Shown here piece by piece: positions 47,612 through 57,318 of a DNA stretch of 64,000 bases. The first letter of the stretch is position 1; every line of letters begins with the position of its first letter. The DNA is from Burkholderia sp. GAS332. GTDB lineage: Bacteria; Pseudomonadota; Gammaproteobacteria; Burkholderiales; Burkholderiaceae. Where the stretch lies: NCBI GenBank assembly GCA_900142905.1, contig FSRV01000001.1:3472001-3536000 (forward strand), read 5' to 3'. The notes below the pieces were generated by a model, which did no database searches, was not told the origin of the DNA, and worked only from the letters and a program-made list of their open reading frames with translations. The translations under genes and the position numbers were made by a program.

Positions 47612-49048
47612 TCAATCCGCGTAGCCGACCACGCCCTTGATCTCCAGAAAGTCCTCGAGACCGAACTCGCCATACTCGCGGCCATTGCCCGATTGCTTGA
47701 AGCCGCCGAACGGCGCATCGGGGTTGTAGTCCGCGTAGTTCAGATAGATCGTGCCGGTACGCAGGCGCTTCGCCACGGCATACGCATGCTCGATCGACGC
47801 GGACTGCACATAGCCCGCAAGACCGTAGAGACTGTCGTTGGCCATCGCGACCGCCTGGTCTTCGGAGTCGTAGCCGAGAATCGACAGCACCGGTCCGAAA
47901 ATCTCTTCGCGCGCGATCGTCATGTTCGGCGTGACATGGCCGAATACCGTCGGGCGGACAAAGTAGCCATCCTTCAATCCTTCGGGACGGCCGAGACCGC
48001 CGGCCACCAGCGTCGCGCCCTCTTCGATGCCCACGCCAATCAGCCGCTGGATCTTGTCGAACTGCTGCTCGCTGATGACCGGCCCAAGATCGATCCCCTT
48101 CGCATCCGCGGGGCCGACAACCAAGGCTTCAGCGGCCTCCTTCGCATACGCCAAGGCTTCGTCGAGGTGTGCGCGCGGCACGAACATGCGCGTGGGCGCA
48201 TCGCACGACTGGCCGCTGTTATCGAAACACGCCCGAGCCCCGCGCATCACGGCGTGCTTCAGATCGGCATCTTCGAGAATCAGGTTGGCCGATTTGCCGC
48301 CCAGTTCCTGATGCACGCGCTTGACCGTATCCGCCGCGGCCTTGGCGACCTGCACGCCCGCACGCGTCGAACCGGTGAACGACATCATGTCGATGTCCGG
48401 ATGACGCGACATCGCCTCGCCCACCGTCGCGCCTTCGCCGTTGACGAGGTTGAACACGCCGGCCGGCACGCCCGCTTCGTCGAGGATCTCGGCGAAAAGG
48501 AGGCCGGAGAGCGGCGCCAGTTCCGAGGGCTTGAGCACCATGGTGCAGCCGGCCGCGAGCGCGGGCACGACCTTGGTGGCGATCTGCAAGGCCGGCCAGT
48601 TCCACGGCGTAATCAGCCCGCACACGCCGACCGCTTCCTTGCGGATCAGAATGCTGCTCTTCACGTACTCGAATTCAAACGTGTCGAGCGTGCGAATCAT
48701 CGTCTCCAGATGGGCGACGCCGGTCCATGCCTGCGCGTCATTCGCATACTGCAGCGGTGCGCCCATCTCGCGGCTGATCGCGTGCACCATGTCGTCGTAG
48801 CGCTTGCGGTAGACGTCGAGAATCGCTTGCAGCAAATCGATTCGCTGCGCGATCGTCGTCTCGCTGTAGGCCGGAAAGGCACGCTTCGCCGCTGCCACCG
48901 CGCGGTCGACATCGGCCGCGCTGCCGAGCGAAATCTGCGCGAAGGCGGTGGCCGTGGAAGGATCGATCACGTCGAGCGTGGCAGCCTTGGCCGAATCGAG
49001 TGGGGCGACCCATTGGCCGTCGATATAAAACTGTTTGGCGTGTTCCAT
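47612..49048 (-). CDS. NAD(P)-dependent aldehyde dehydrogenase
   Basis: This 478-residue enzyme has the aldehyde dehydrogenase motifs ITPWNWPALQIATKVVPALA, the catalytic Glu in QELGGKSANLILEDAD and the catalytic Cys in FDNSGQSCDAPTRMFVPR. The family oxidises aldehydes to carboxylates. It is monocistronic and divergent from a small cupin gene. The natural aldehyde is unknown. Confidence 0.93.
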   Translation of the reverse strand: MEHAKQFYIDGQWVAPLDSAKAATLDVIDPSTATAFAQISLGSAADVDRAVAAAKRAFPAYSETTIAQRIDLLQAILDVYRKRYDDMVHAISREMGAPLQYANDAQAWTGVAHLETMIRTLDTFEFEYVKSSILIRKEAVGVCGLITPWNWPALQIATKVVPALAAGCTMVLKPSELAPLSGLLFAEILDEAGVPAGVFNLVNGEGATVGEAMSRHPDIDMMSFTGSTRAGVQVAKAAADTVKRVHQELGGKSANLILEDADLKHAVMRGARACFDNSGQSCDAPTRMFVPRAHLDEALAYAKEAAEALVVGPADAKGIDLGPVISEQQFDKIQRLIGVGIEEGATLVAGGLGRPEGLKDGYFVRPTVFGHVTPNMTIAREEIFGPVLSILGYDSEDQAVAMANDSLYGLAGYVQSASIEHAYAVAKRLRTGTIYLNYADYNPDAPFGGFKQSGNGREYGEFGLEDFLEIKGVVGYAD

Positions 49049-49117
49049 GCGCTTAGTCCTTTACATGAATGTGTTAGGTCAGACGTGGGCCGAAAATCGC
49101 GCCCGTAGCGGTATCGA

Positions 49118-49474
49118 ATGCTTTACATCGACGCTAAAGGCCCCGGCGCGTCCGGCCTGAACCCGGCTCCGCACGACCCCGCCGACGTCATTCTCGAAGG
49201 CGCCAAGGCACCGCACGCCCTCAACGCCTTCTCCGACGCGAGCAACATGCTGTCCGCCGGCGTGTGGCAATGCGATGCGGGCACGCTGAAGCTGGCCGAC
49301 CTGCCGATCCACGAAGTCTGCGTGCTGATCGAAGCCGAAGTCGTCATCACCAGCGACGACGGCCGCAGCAAACGCTATGCTGCCGGCGACGCCTTCATCC
49401 TGTACAAGGGCTTCTCGGGTACGTGGCATATGCCAGTGACGACCAAGAAGTACAGCATCGTGTACTGCGGTTGA
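49118..49474 (+). CDS. Cupin-domain protein (DUF861-like)
   Basis: This 118-residue single-domain cupin has the segments PIHEVCVLIEAEVVITSDDG and YAAGDAFILYKGFSGTWHMP, as in the DUF861/ethanolamine-type cupin group. Metal ligands are incomplete compared with enzyme cupins, so a binding role is possible. It is divergent from the aldehyde dehydrogenase by 69 bases and ends at a strong terminator. Confidence 0.8.
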   Translation: MLYIDAKGPGASGLNPAPHDPADVILEGAKAPHALNAFSDASNMLSAGVWQCDAGTLKLADLPIHEVCVLIEAEVVITSDDGRSKRYAAGDAFILYKGFSGTWHMPVTTKKYSIVYCG

Positions 49475-49506
49475 TTCATACTGCATCACAGCATTGCCTC
49501 AACAAG

Positions 49507-49535
49507 AACCGCACCCGCTAAGGTGCGGTTTTTTT
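49507..49535 (+). terminator. Rho-independent terminator
   Basis: The stem AACCGCACC (49507-49515) pairs with GGTGCGGTT (49522-49530) and continues into T7. It follows the cupin gene by about 30 bases. Confidence 0.9.
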
Positions 49536-49610
49536 ATGCTGGCGGCAATGAATAAAAAACCGCCAGGTACCTTGACCACCTCGTGAACAACCTCGCGACA
49601 CCCTCCGCGA

Positions 49611-49884
49611 CTACATCGGGAAACCCAGCGCCTTGATCGAGTTGACCCACAGACGTCGCCAGCCGCCGCGATCGTCGGCGCCGTCGAACGCGTTGAAGGT
49701 GATCTTCGCGACGATCCAGCGCAGCGGCTCCGGCGGAATGTACGACGGCCCTTTGCGCGAAGTATCGAGCGACGTAATCAGCGTATCGCGATTCCACAGC
49801 ATGTCGAGGCCCATCTTCGCACCGAAGCGGCTGCCCGCCACGCCAAAACCCGTATAGCCCGCGACGAACACGCTCTTGCCGCCG
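49611..49884 (-). pseudogene. 3' remnant of an FAD-dependent oxidoreductase
   Basis: The frame encodes only a C-terminal tail: VFVAGYTGFGVAGSRFGAKM, then PPEPLRWIVAKITFNAFDGA and ALGFPM. The GYTGFGVAGS segment matches the FAD-binding end of DAO-type oxidoreductases of about 450 residues. Everything upstream has been lost, and the frame is joined to the 5' remnant of a different gene at about 49885. Confidence 0.65.
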
Positions 49885-49987
49885 TGATACCGAGCGCGAA
49901 CAGATCGATCGGCCGCGCATAACGCGAGCGATCCGGCATGCGTTCAAAACCAAATGTTTCAACTTGGGTGATGCTGTTGCTGCTCAT
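49885..49987 (-). pseudogene. 5' remnant of an NCS1-type permease
   Basis: From ATG at 49987 (GGGAGACA upstream is a good ribosome-binding site) the frame reads MSSNSITQVETFGFERMPDR and continues ARPIDLFALG. That resembles the cytoplasmic N-terminus of nucleobase:cation symporter-1 permeases. After about 34 residues it runs into the out-of-frame oxidoreductase remnant, consistent with a deletion that removed the rest of both genes. Confidence 0.5.
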
Positions 49988-50261
49988 TGTCTCCCACTCC
50001 TGTAACGGCCAGGTCTCAATCACAATGGCTCGCCACGGGGTGTGGCGTCCACTTTTCTCCGATCTCTGGACGTCACTGTAAAGACAATCGGCGCGGGCAA
50101 AAATATCGCCCGCCCAACCTTTACTTCGATCCCGTGCGATGCAACCTGAAAGGCCCGTCAAATAAGGCTCTGAGGCTACCGCGGAAGGCTGTACCGGAAG
50201 CTCATTCGGCTCCCGGAACGCACAAACGTCGAAGCGAATAGCGAGAATCCGCGCGTGAAGA

Positions 50262-51227
50262 CTAACTTGCCTCGCGCGCCTGACGGCGCCGTTTCGCCGC
50301 GGCGACGGTTGGCAGCGGCACCGGCACCGCACCGGACATGCCGTGCTCGATCAGAAAATCGCGGAACAGGCCGGCGACGTGCGGCAGGCGTTTATCGGAC
50401 ACGTGCATCACGTACCAGTCGCGCTCGATCGGATTGGCGGGCAAAGGCAACAACGCCAGCAAGCCCGCCTGAAACTCCAGCGAGCATGCATGCAGCGACA
50501 GAAACGCGACCCCCAGACCTGCCTCGACCAGTTGCTTGATCGCCTCATTACTCGAGAGCTCGGAGCCGATATGCAGCTTGTGGCCGGCAAGTCGAAACAG
50601 ATTCTCGACGGTCGAGCGCGTGCCCGAGCCCCGCTCCCGCACGAACAGATTCGCGGTTTGCAGATCGTCCAGCGACAGGCGCTTTTTCTTCATCAGCGCA
50701 TGGGCGGGCGAGGCGACGAACGCCATCGGATGCTTGGCGAAGGCGGTCGCCACCGTGCGCAATTCGCGCGGCGCGCTGCCCATCACCGCAAGGTCGATCT
50801 CGTGCGTGGCCAGCATGCGGATGATGTCGGCGCGATTGCCGACTTTGAGCTGCACCTTCACTTGCGGGCGCAACTCAGTGAAACGCACCAGAAACGGCGG
50901 GATCAGATATTCCGCGGTCGTGATCGCGCCAATGCGCAGCGTGCCGCCCTGCTCGCCATGCAGCGCGGCGAGATCGTCCGCCGCGCCGTTCCATAGATCG
51001 AGGATTTCCAGCGCATAGCGCGCGAGGATTTCGCCCGCCGCGGTCAGTTGCACGCCACGGCCCACGCGCTGCAACAGCGGCGCCCCCGCAGACTCTTCAA
51101 GCAGACGCACCTGAAGCGACACCGCCGGTTGCGTGAGCTTCAATTCTTCGGCCGCGCGCGACACGCTGCCGAGCTTAGCGACGGTATGCAAAGCTTTCAA
51201 CTGACGAAACGTGGCAGCTTTTAACAT
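50262..51227 (-). CDS. LysR-family transcriptional regulator (CbbR-like)
   Basis: This 321-residue regulator has HTH block GSVSRAAEELKLTQPAVSLQ and effector domain LRIGAITTAEYLIPPFLVRF, close to the CbbR subgroup. It has a basic Arg-rich C-terminal tail (AAAKRRRQAREAS). It is divergent from the type II NADH dehydrogenase gene and probably regulates it. The CbbR similarity does not imply CO2 fixation genes, none of which are present here. Confidence 0.9.
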   Translation of the reverse strand: MLKAATFRQLKALHTVAKLGSVSRAAEELKLTQPAVSLQVRLLEESAGAPLLQRVGRGVQLTAAGEILARYALEILDLWNGAADDLAALHGEQGGTLRIGAITTAEYLIPPFLVRFTELRPQVKVQLKVGNRADIIRMLATHEIDLAVMGSAPRELRTVATAFAKHPMAFVASPAHALMKKKRLSLDDLQTANLFVRERGSGTRSTVENLFRLAGHKLHIGSELSSNEAIKQLVEAGLGVAFLSLHACSLEFQAGLLALLPLPANPIERDWYVMHVSDKRLPHVAGLFRDFLIEHGMSGAVPVPLPTVAAAKRRRQAREAS

Positions 51228-51262
51228 AAGTGAAAACCTATATGTTCTGTATAAACATTAAA

Positions 51263-51292
51263 TTGTGCTGCGGTTTTCGCCGATTCTATACT
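51263..51292 (+). promoter_or_regulatory. Candidate sigma-70 promoter for the NDH-2 gene
   Basis: TTGTGC (51263-51268) and TATACT (51287-51292) are separated by 18 bases and face the NADH dehydrogenase gene. A nearby inverted pair, ATGTT and AACAT (51242-51258), could bind the divergent LysR protein. Confidence 0.5.
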
Positions 51293-51382
51293 GACCCTGA
51301 CAGATGAGGCGGGTGAATACCGGGTATAGCCCGCCAACGCCTTCACCGGCTCAGCACAGATAACTTCAGGAGGATACGGATC

Positions 51383-52783
51383 ATGGCCGCAATCGATCAG
51401 CAGGGAGCCTCTACCGCGCAACGTACACAGCAAAGGCAGCAAACGGCTCAATCGACGCCAGCGGCAGCGCATCGCGTCGTGATCGTCGGTGGCGGCGTCG
51501 GCGGGCTTGGGCTCGCTACGCGTCTGTCGGAAACGCTCGGACGCGCCGGTCTCGCGCAGATCGTGCTGGTGGATCGCTGGCCGACGCATTTCTGGAAGCC
51601 CCTGCTGCACGAAGCCGCGTCGGGCCAACTCGATCCAGCCACGCATCAATTGCAATATGCAGTGCAGGCGCAACGGCATGGTTTCGAATTCGAGCAGGGC
51701 GAACTCGCCGCGCTCGATCGCACGAACCGGCACATCACGCTGAATGCGCTCCACGACGCCGACGGCCGCGAGATCCTGCCATCCCGGCAGCTTGCATTCG
51801 ATACGCTGGTGCTGGCCATGGGCAGCGTCACGCAATACTTCGGCGTGCCCGGCGCGGCCGAACACGCGTTGCCGCTTGAATCGGTCGCCCATGCGGAAGC
51901 GTTTCGCCGCAAGCTGCTCGACGCCTGTCTGCGAGCGAACCATGCGCGCCGCGCGCGGACCGCGCAAGCGGACACGCCGGTGTCGATCAACATCATCGGC
52001 GCGGGCGCAACGGGCGTTGAACTCGCCGCTGCGGTGCGCGACACGGTGCGGCTCTTGAACCGCTATAGCCCGTTTTCACTTGACCCAGTGCGCGACTTCC
52101 GCATCCGGCTGATTGAAAGCAGCGAACGCGTGCTGCCCGCCCTTTCCGAAACGATCTCGGCGCGCGCGCACAAGATGCTCGCCAGGCTCGGGGTCGACGT
52201 GTTGAACGCAACGCGTGTCACCGAAGTGCGCGCCGATGCCGTGCTGACGAATGAAGGCGCGCCGCTCGCCAGCGATATCGCGATCTGGACTGCCGGCATC
52301 GCGGGACCACCGGTGTTGCGCACGCTGGACGGCATCGCGGTGAATCGCAACGCGCAAGTACAGGTGAACCGCACGCTGCAATGCACGAACGACACGAACA
52401 TCTTTGGACTCGGCGACTGTGCGGCCTGCCCTTCTTCTGAGAACGCGGACGCGTTTCTGGCGCCGCGCGCTCAGGTCGCGCATCAGCAAGCGCTGTTTCT
52501 GGCGCGTGCGCTGAAGTGCAGGATCGCGGGCGAGCCCTTGCCGGAATTCGTCTATCGCGACGCCGGCACCTTGGTCGGTTTTGGACGCGAAGGCACGATC
52601 GGCAGCCTGAGCAACAGCTTGCTGACGCAGCCGGTGTTCGTCGACGGCTGGTTGGCGACCGTCGTCTACAAGCTGATCTATCGCCGCCACGTCATGACCT
52701 TGACCGGCTTCGCACGCATGGCGCTCGATTCGGCGAGCCACTGGTTGCGCCGGCGCGTCCATCCGGTGATCCGGCTGCATTGA
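51383..52783 (+). CDS. ndh: Type II NADH:quinone oxidoreductase
   Basis: This 466-residue flavoprotein has an FAD motif VVIVGGGVGGLGLATRL near residue 35 and an NAD motif INIIGAGATGVELAAAVRD near residue 200. The FAD-binding segment IFGLGDCAACPSSENADAFL is also present, with a C-terminal amphipathic region suited to membrane attachment. The AGGAGG site before ATG at 51383 is strong. It feeds electrons to quinone without pumping protons. Confidence 0.9.
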   Translation: MAAIDQQGASTAQRTQQRQQTAQSTPAAAHRVVIVGGGVGGLGLATRLSETLGRAGLAQIVLVDRWPTHFWKPLLHEAASGQLDPATHQLQYAVQAQRHGFEFEQGELAALDRTNRHITLNALHDADGREILPSRQLAFDTLVLAMGSVTQYFGVPGAAEHALPLESVAHAEAFRRKLLDACLRANHARRARTAQADTPVSINIIGAGATGVELAAAVRDTVRLLNRYSPFSLDPVRDFRIRLIESSERVLPALSETISARAHKMLARLGVDVLNATRVTEVRADAVLTNEGAPLASDIAIWTAGIAGPPVLRTLDGIAVNRNAQVQVNRTLQCTNDTNIFGLGDCAACPSSENADAFLAPRAQVAHQQALFLARALKCRIAGEPLPEFVYRDAGTLVGFGREGTIGSLSNSLLTQPVFVDGWLATVVYKLIYRRHVMTLTGFARMALDSASHWLRRRVHPVIRLH

Positions 52784-53001
52784 GTCCTTTCACACTGCGC
52801 GCATGCGGCTACCCTCGACGGATCCCGCGTGCGCGCATAACTTTCTGCGGTAGCGCTACTCGGTCTGAAACGCCTTCGCCACACTCACACAAGCGCAACT
52901 CAGCGCGAATCCTGCCAACCCCTCCGCATTTCGCATGATCGATTCTCCGTTTGACGGGGTCTCGATCCTAAGCATCGCCTGCTCCACGAACATGAGCGCT
53001 G

Positions 53002-53019
53002 CATGACAAATCCGTCAGC
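53002..53019. promoter_or_regulatory. Imperfect copy of a CATGAC regulator box
   Basis: CATGACAAATCCGTCAGC keeps the left half-site CATGAC and part of the right one, 54 bases upstream of the perfect copy. Confidence 0.45.
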
Positions 53020-53055
53020 CATAACGGGCATCGTCGCGATGGCCGCCTAAAGCTG

Positions 53056-53073
53056 CATGACGAAATTGTCATG
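53056..53073. promoter_or_regulatory. Perfect palindromic regulator box (OmpR/CopR type)
   Basis: CATGACGAAATTGTCATG has 6-bp arms CATGAC/GTCATG around GAAATT. This TGACAA/TTGTCA style is known for CusR/CopR/IrlR-type metal response regulators, and such a regulator is encoded 1.1 kb downstream. Confidence 0.65.
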
Positions 53074-53140
53074 TTGTTCTCATCTTGATATCGGCAATGT
53101 ATTCATACGATGGACGCTCTCTACTCCGAACCGGAAACTC

Positions 53141-53626
53141 ATGCGACGTGTTCGATCAAAGCGCTCCGTGCCGACGCCCGCCTCAACTGTAAAAACGGTT
53201 ATGTCGGCGCTCAAGACACGGCTCTGCGGATGCAAAGGCGAAACGATCTCGCTGGTGGGAGCGCTAATGGCCATCGCGATCAGTTCGCTGGCATTCTGGC
53301 TGAGTCAGCCCGCCCATCTGTTCAACGGTGGCCGGCCTCCCTCCGCATCCGTCGCCGTAGCCGTTGCGCCCGTGCGTCCCAGCAGTCCGCCACTCACGCA
53401 CGGCCTGCTATCGCTCGAATTGCTTTCCGCAATGCAACACGCCTCGCCTCGACTGACACCCTATAGCGTGATAGCGAACAACAAGCACTGCGAACTGAGT
53501 TTCACTTCAGCAACTCCACCGGCTTCCCGCGAAGGTCGCGCCAGCAGCGCTTGCACCAACCGCACAAGCAAAAATTTGCGCTTGCAGCAACGGGCCCGTC
53601 TATGGCCGGCACAGCCGGCTCGCTAA
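53141..53626 (+). CDS. Hypothetical protein with one transmembrane segment
   Basis: From ATG at 53141 the frame encodes about 161 residues, with one strong hydrophobic segment (ISLVGALMAIAISSLAFWLS) and a Ser/Pro-rich tail. ATG at 53201 is an alternative start. It follows the perfect regulator box, so it may be a target of the two-component system. Codon composition is less convincing than its neighbours and I do not recognise a family. Confidence 0.35.
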   Translation: MRRVRSKRSVPTPASTVKTVMSALKTRLCGCKGETISLVGALMAIAISSLAFWLSQPAHLFNGGRPPSASVAVAVAPVRPSSPPLTHGLLSLELLSAMQHASPRLTPYSVIANNKHCELSFTSATPPASREGRASSACTNRTSKNLRLQQRARLWPAQPAR

Positions 53627-54154
53627 CCAGGCATTTCATTTCAACGCATATCACGCCCAAAATAATGACGGAAATTTTTGATCTCATCATGGTATAAGTA
53701 TTGAATATATTGAGGAGGCCATGACAATTAGGCCTACCAGATTTCGGCGACCACGCGTCTCAATATTAGTCGCCGCTTCGGTATGGTCCTTTGCATGCCC
53801 GATGATATGAAAGAAAACATCAAAGCGATCCGCGCTGTCGCCGATCGCGCTGCCGGCAATCGGCGGCACGCTCGCCCACATCCACCCAACCGCATCGGCA
53901 GATTCAATCCCGATAGCCCGGCTCACGCGCCTCAACCTGAACTACCACTCGCAGCCGGACAGCTCCTAGCGGGACGAGCAAGGCATACGGCTCGTTGGCG
54001 CCGGTACTCAACCACTCGCATCTCAGAAAAGGGCGCGCACATCCGCTCGCACCTAGCGCCGCTCACGGCACAAGGCGCGGCCCCGTCCGCGCGGCTCTTA
54101 CATGTCACGCCATTCGCACGGCGCGGCGTGGAGGGCGTCACCAGGAGAAAGACC
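53627..54154. other. AT-rich intergenic region upstream of the response regulator
   Basis: The first part (53640-53760) is clearly richer in A+T than the rest. A GAGGAGG site precedes an ATG at 53721 that opens a 29-residue frame with a signal-peptide-like stretch ([15 protein letters not shown]). The frame ends at an in-frame TGA and continues open for about 50 codons afterwards. It may be a decayed gene. AGGAG at 54143 serves the regulator gene. Confidence 0.4.
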
Positions 54155-54838
54155 ATGCGAATTCTGATCGTCGAAGACGAAGCGAAAACTGGCACCTACC
54201 TGCGAAAGGGCCTGACAGAAGCAGGGTTTATCGTCGACTGGGTGGAAGACGGCGTAACCGGCCAGCATCGCGCGCTGACCGAGGACTACGACCTGATCAT
54301 CCTCGATGTCATGCTGCCCGGCCAGGACGGCTGGACCGTGCTGAAAAACCTGCGCCACGAACGGTCTACGTCGGTGCTGCTGCTCACGGCGCGCGACGAT
54401 CTGGACGACAAAGTGCGGGGCCTTGAAATGGGCGGCGACGACTATCTGATCAAGCCCTTCGATTTTGCCGAATTGCTGGCGCGCGTCCGCTCGATTTTGC
54501 GGCGTGGCAATGGGCGCGACGCCGCGTTACTCCACGTCTCGGATCTGGCGCTCGACCTCACGCGCCGCAAGGCCACGCGTCAGGGCGACACGATTCTTTT
54601 GACCGCCAAGGAATTCGCCTTGCTGTGGCTGCTGATGCGCCGCCACGGCGAAATTCTGTCACGCTCCACCATCGCATCGCAGGTGTGGGACATGAATTTC
54701 GACAGCGACACCAACGTAGTCGATGCCGCGATCCGGCGCTTACGCGGGAAGGTCGACGACAACTACGAACCGAAGCTGATCCACACCGTGCGCGGCATGG
54801 GCTACGTGCTCGAAGAACGCTGCAGCACAGCACGATGA
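54155..54838 (+). CDS. Heavy-metal-type response regulator (IrlR/CusR/CopR-like)
   Basis: This 227-residue OmpR-family regulator has a receiver domain with [19 protein letters not shown], the phospho-acceptor Asp in [14 protein letters not shown] and Lys in [14 protein letters not shown]. The C-terminal winged helix ([20 protein letters not shown], then [20 protein letters not shown]) is complete. ATG at 54155 follows AGGAG. It overlaps the sensor kinase gene by four bases (ATGA). The likely targets carry CATGAC/GTCATG boxes. Confidence 0.93.
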   Translation: MRILIVEDEAKTGTYLRKGLTEAGFIVDWVEDGVTGQHRALTEDYDLIILDVMLPGQDGWTVLKNLRHERSTSVLLLTARDDLDDKVRGLEMGGDDYLIKPFDFAELLARVRSILRRGNGRDAALLHVSDLALDLTRRKATRQGDTILLTAKEFALLWLLMRRHGEILSRSTIASQVWDMNFDSDTNVVDAAIRRLRGKVDDNYEPKLIHTVRGMGYVLEERCSTAR

Positions 54839-56349
54839 GGTGGCCGCTGCCCTGCTCCATGCTGACGTCGGCAGCGCAACGGCTCATGAAGCCGTTCGCG
54901 TCACTCATGCCGCACACGCTGAGAGCGCGGCTGTCGATTCTGTTTGCGGTGTCAACCTCCTTACTACTCGTATTCAACGGCGTGCTGTTGTATCACGGCC
55001 TGAAAACGCGAATCGACTCGAGCTCCGCGCGCGAGATGACGGCGACCCTCACGGCCCTGCAATTAACCCTGCAAACAATGCCCGGACCCGACGCGGTCCG
55101 CGCCGATCGCGAGGTGTGGTACGACCTGTTGCACGGCCACCAGAATCTCGATATCGCCCTATTCGATGCGCACGGTGCGCCGCTCACCCGCACCAACGGT
55201 TACTGGCCGAACGCCGAGACGCTTGCGGTACGTGCCGGTCTCGCCCCTGTGCAAGTGAAGGTGGAAGGCACTGCCAGGCGCTTCCTGGTGGCGATGACGC
55301 CGCTCGGCGGCGAATCCGGCGCCCGCGTGCGGGTGGTCGTGCAATACGACGGCGGCGCCGAGACAACTTTGCTGCGCGCCTATGCGCTCAACGTGTTGTT
55401 CGTCAGCGTAATCGGCACGCTGATCAACGCGCTGCTGGCCTGGTGGATCGCGCGTTTCGGGCTGCGGCCTCTGGCCCGGCTGACTGCTCGTGCCGAACAG
55501 ATCTCCAGCAGCCGTCTCGCGCAGCCCTTGCCCGAGCGTGACATGCCGGGTGAACTCAAGGAATTGAGCCATGCCTTCAATCGCATGCTGGCGCGGTTGC
55601 ACGAATCGTTCACACGGCTCACTCAGTTTTCGTCCGACCTCGCCCACGACATGCGCACGCCGCTGACCAACCTGCTGGCCGAAGCGCAAGTCGCCCTCTC
55701 GCACCCCCGTTCCGCCGACGATTACCGCGCGGTAATCGAATCGAGCGTGGACGAATTCCAGCGCCTCTCACGTCTGATCGACAGCATGCTGTTCCTTGCC
55801 CGCGCCGACAGCGCGCAACGCCGCCTGTCGTTGCAGCAGGTCGATGCGCGCAGCGAAGCGTTGCGGGTCGCGGGCTACTATGAAAGCATGGCGGCGGACG
55901 CAGGCGTGGAGATTGTCGTGAACGGCAACGCGCACTTCGAAGGCGATGTGTTGCTCGTGCAGCGCGCGCTGAGCAATCTGGTTTCGAACGCGTTGACACA
56001 CGCGCCGCGCGGCAGCATGGTCGAACTACATTGTGTCGATCTGCCCCGCTACGCCCGCTTATCCGTCTCCGACAGCGGCGCCGGCATCACCAGGCCGCAT
56101 CTGGAAAGAATCTTCGACCGCTTCTATCGCGTCGATCCGGCGCGCTACAACTCGGCGCGCGGCACCGGCCTCGGTCTGGCCATCGTCAAGTCGATCATGA
56201 ACGAACACCACGGCGAATGCAGTGTCGAGAGCATCCCGAATGTGCTGACCACATTCAGTCTGCGCTTTCCAAAGCGGTCCGTCACACTGCCTGCGCCTAC
56301 CGTTCTGAGCGAGAGACTCCGCAAGCGGCGTGCGCGTCGTCGGGTATAA
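54835..56349 (+). CDS. Heavy-metal sensor histidine kinase
   Basis: This 504-residue kinase has an N-terminal transmembrane segment ([20 protein letters not shown]), a periplasmic sensor of about 140 residues, a second membrane segment ([20 protein letters not shown]), and a HAMP domain. The H-box is [20 protein letters not shown], and the ATP-binding parts are [15 protein letters not shown] and [18 protein letters not shown]. The layout matches CusS/IrlS sensors for copper, zinc or related stress. The activating metal is not readable here. Confidence 0.93.
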   Translation: MRWPLPCSMLTSAAQRLMKPFASLMPHTLRARLSILFAVSTSLLLVFNGVLLYHGLKTRIDSSSAREMTATLTALQLTLQTMPGPDAVRADREVWYDLLHGHQNLDIALFDAHGAPLTRTNGYWPNAETLAVRAGLAPVQVKVEGTARRFLVAMTPLGGESGARVRVVVQYDGGAETTLLRAYALNVLFVSVIGTLINALLAWWIARFGLRPLARLTARAEQISSSRLAQPLPERDMPGELKELSHAFNRMLARLHESFTRLTQFSSDLAHDMRTPLTNLLAEAQVALSHPRSADDYRAVIESSVDEFQRLSRLIDSMLFLARADSAQRRLSLQQVDARSEALRVAGYYESMAADAGVEIVVNGNAHFEGDVLLVQRALSNLVSNALTHAPRGSMVELHCVDLPRYARLSVSDSGAGITRPHLERIFDRFYRVDPARYNSARGTGLGLAIVKSIMNEHHGECSVESIPNVLTTFSLRFPKRSVTLPAPTVLSERLRKRRARRRV

Positions 56350-56393
56350 GCAGTGGCCGGTACACCGCTAGCGCGGGGCGGTAGGCGCGCCGC

Positions 56394-57287
56394 TCAGTCG
56401 AGGAACTCCGTCGCCCGCTTGCGCAACACCGCACCGAAATCGTCGAGCCAGCCGATCGACAAGCGCCAGCTCTGCCAGTAGAGATCGATGTCGATATGCT
56501 TGCCGGGCGCCATGTCCACCAACTCGCCGCTGGCCAGATGCGGCGCGATCATGCGCTCCGGGCACATACCCCAGCCGAGGCCCGTCACGCAGGCGCGCAA
56601 AAAACCGGCGACGTGCGGAATCCAGTGTAAGGGCGGGTCCAGGTCCGCCCGCGTGATCCGGCGCATGAAGCGCTTTTGCAGCTGATCTTTCGGATTGAAA
56701 TCGACGCACGGTGCGCGCCGCAACGACTCGCGTGTGACGCCATCGGCAAAATGGCGCTCAAGAAACGCCGGCGTACAGACCGCCAGATAGCGCATCCGCC
56801 CGAGGCGTGTCGAGCGGCAGCCCTGCACCGGCTCCGCTTGCGTGGTGACCGCGCCTTGCACGCTGCCGTCGCGAATCCGCTGTGCGGTGTGGTCCTGGTC
56901 GTCGATCACGAGATCGAGCAGCATCTCCCGTTCCACGCAGAACTGCGCCACCGCGTCGATAAACCAGGTCCCCACGCTGTCGTCGTTGACGGCCACGCGC
57001 AGCGCCGGCCACGGTTCGACCAGCGCGCCGGGCAGCGCCGGCAGGCGGCCGGTCAGCTCCGCTTCCAGCAATTGCACACGTTCGGTATGGCGGCACAACA
57101 GCGCGCCAGAGGTGGTCGCGACACACGGCTGGCCACGCTTCACGAGGACGCTGCCCACCCGCTCTTCCAGCAGTTTGACACGCTGGGAGACGGCAGAGGG
57201 CGTCACATTCAGTTCGCTGGCCGCGCGGTCGAACGAACCGTGCCGCACCACGGCGGCCAGTGCATCGAGCAACGCATAGTCGAGCAT
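56394..57287 (-). CDS. argP: LysR regulator of the ArgP/IciA family
   Basis: This 297-residue LysR protein has the ArgP-type N-terminus LLDALAAVVRHGSFDRAASE, TPSAVSQRVKLLEERVGS and the effector-domain start LRVAVNDDSVGTWFIDAVAQ. ArgP activates basic amino acid exporter genes in response to arginine or lysine. It is divergent from a LysE/ArgO-family exporter gene across a 97-base spacer containing an 18-bp palindrome, the classic arrangement. Confidence 0.88.
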   Translation of the reverse strand: MLDYALLDALAAVVRHGSFDRAASELNVTPSAVSQRVKLLEERVGSVLVKRGQPCVATTSGALLCRHTERVQLLEAELTGRLPALPGALVEPWPALRVAVNDDSVGTWFIDAVAQFCVEREMLLDLVIDDQDHTAQRIRDGSVQGAVTTQAEPVQGCRSTRLGRMRYLAVCTPAFLERHFADGVTRESLRRAPCVDFNPKDQLQKRFMRRITRADLDPPLHWIPHVAGFLRACVTGLGWGMCPERMIAPHLASGELVDMAPGKHIDIDLYWQSWRLSIGWLDDFGAVLRKRATEFLD

Positions 57288-57318
57288 TAGCGTTCCTTAA
57301 TCGGCATTAAGTAAATTA

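Larger units (their letters stand above)
52784..53140. other. Intergenic region with metal-type regulator boxes
   Basis: This 357-base region lies between the NDH-2 gene and a small membrane protein gene. It contains two CATGAC-type boxes (see entries) and no gene I can support. The ATG at 53057 lies inside the second box. Confidence 0.5.

Noticed and set aside
53057..53140. ATG at 53057 as the start of the small membrane protein
   Set aside because: The codon lies inside the regulator palindrome 53056-53073, so a downstream ATG is more plausible.
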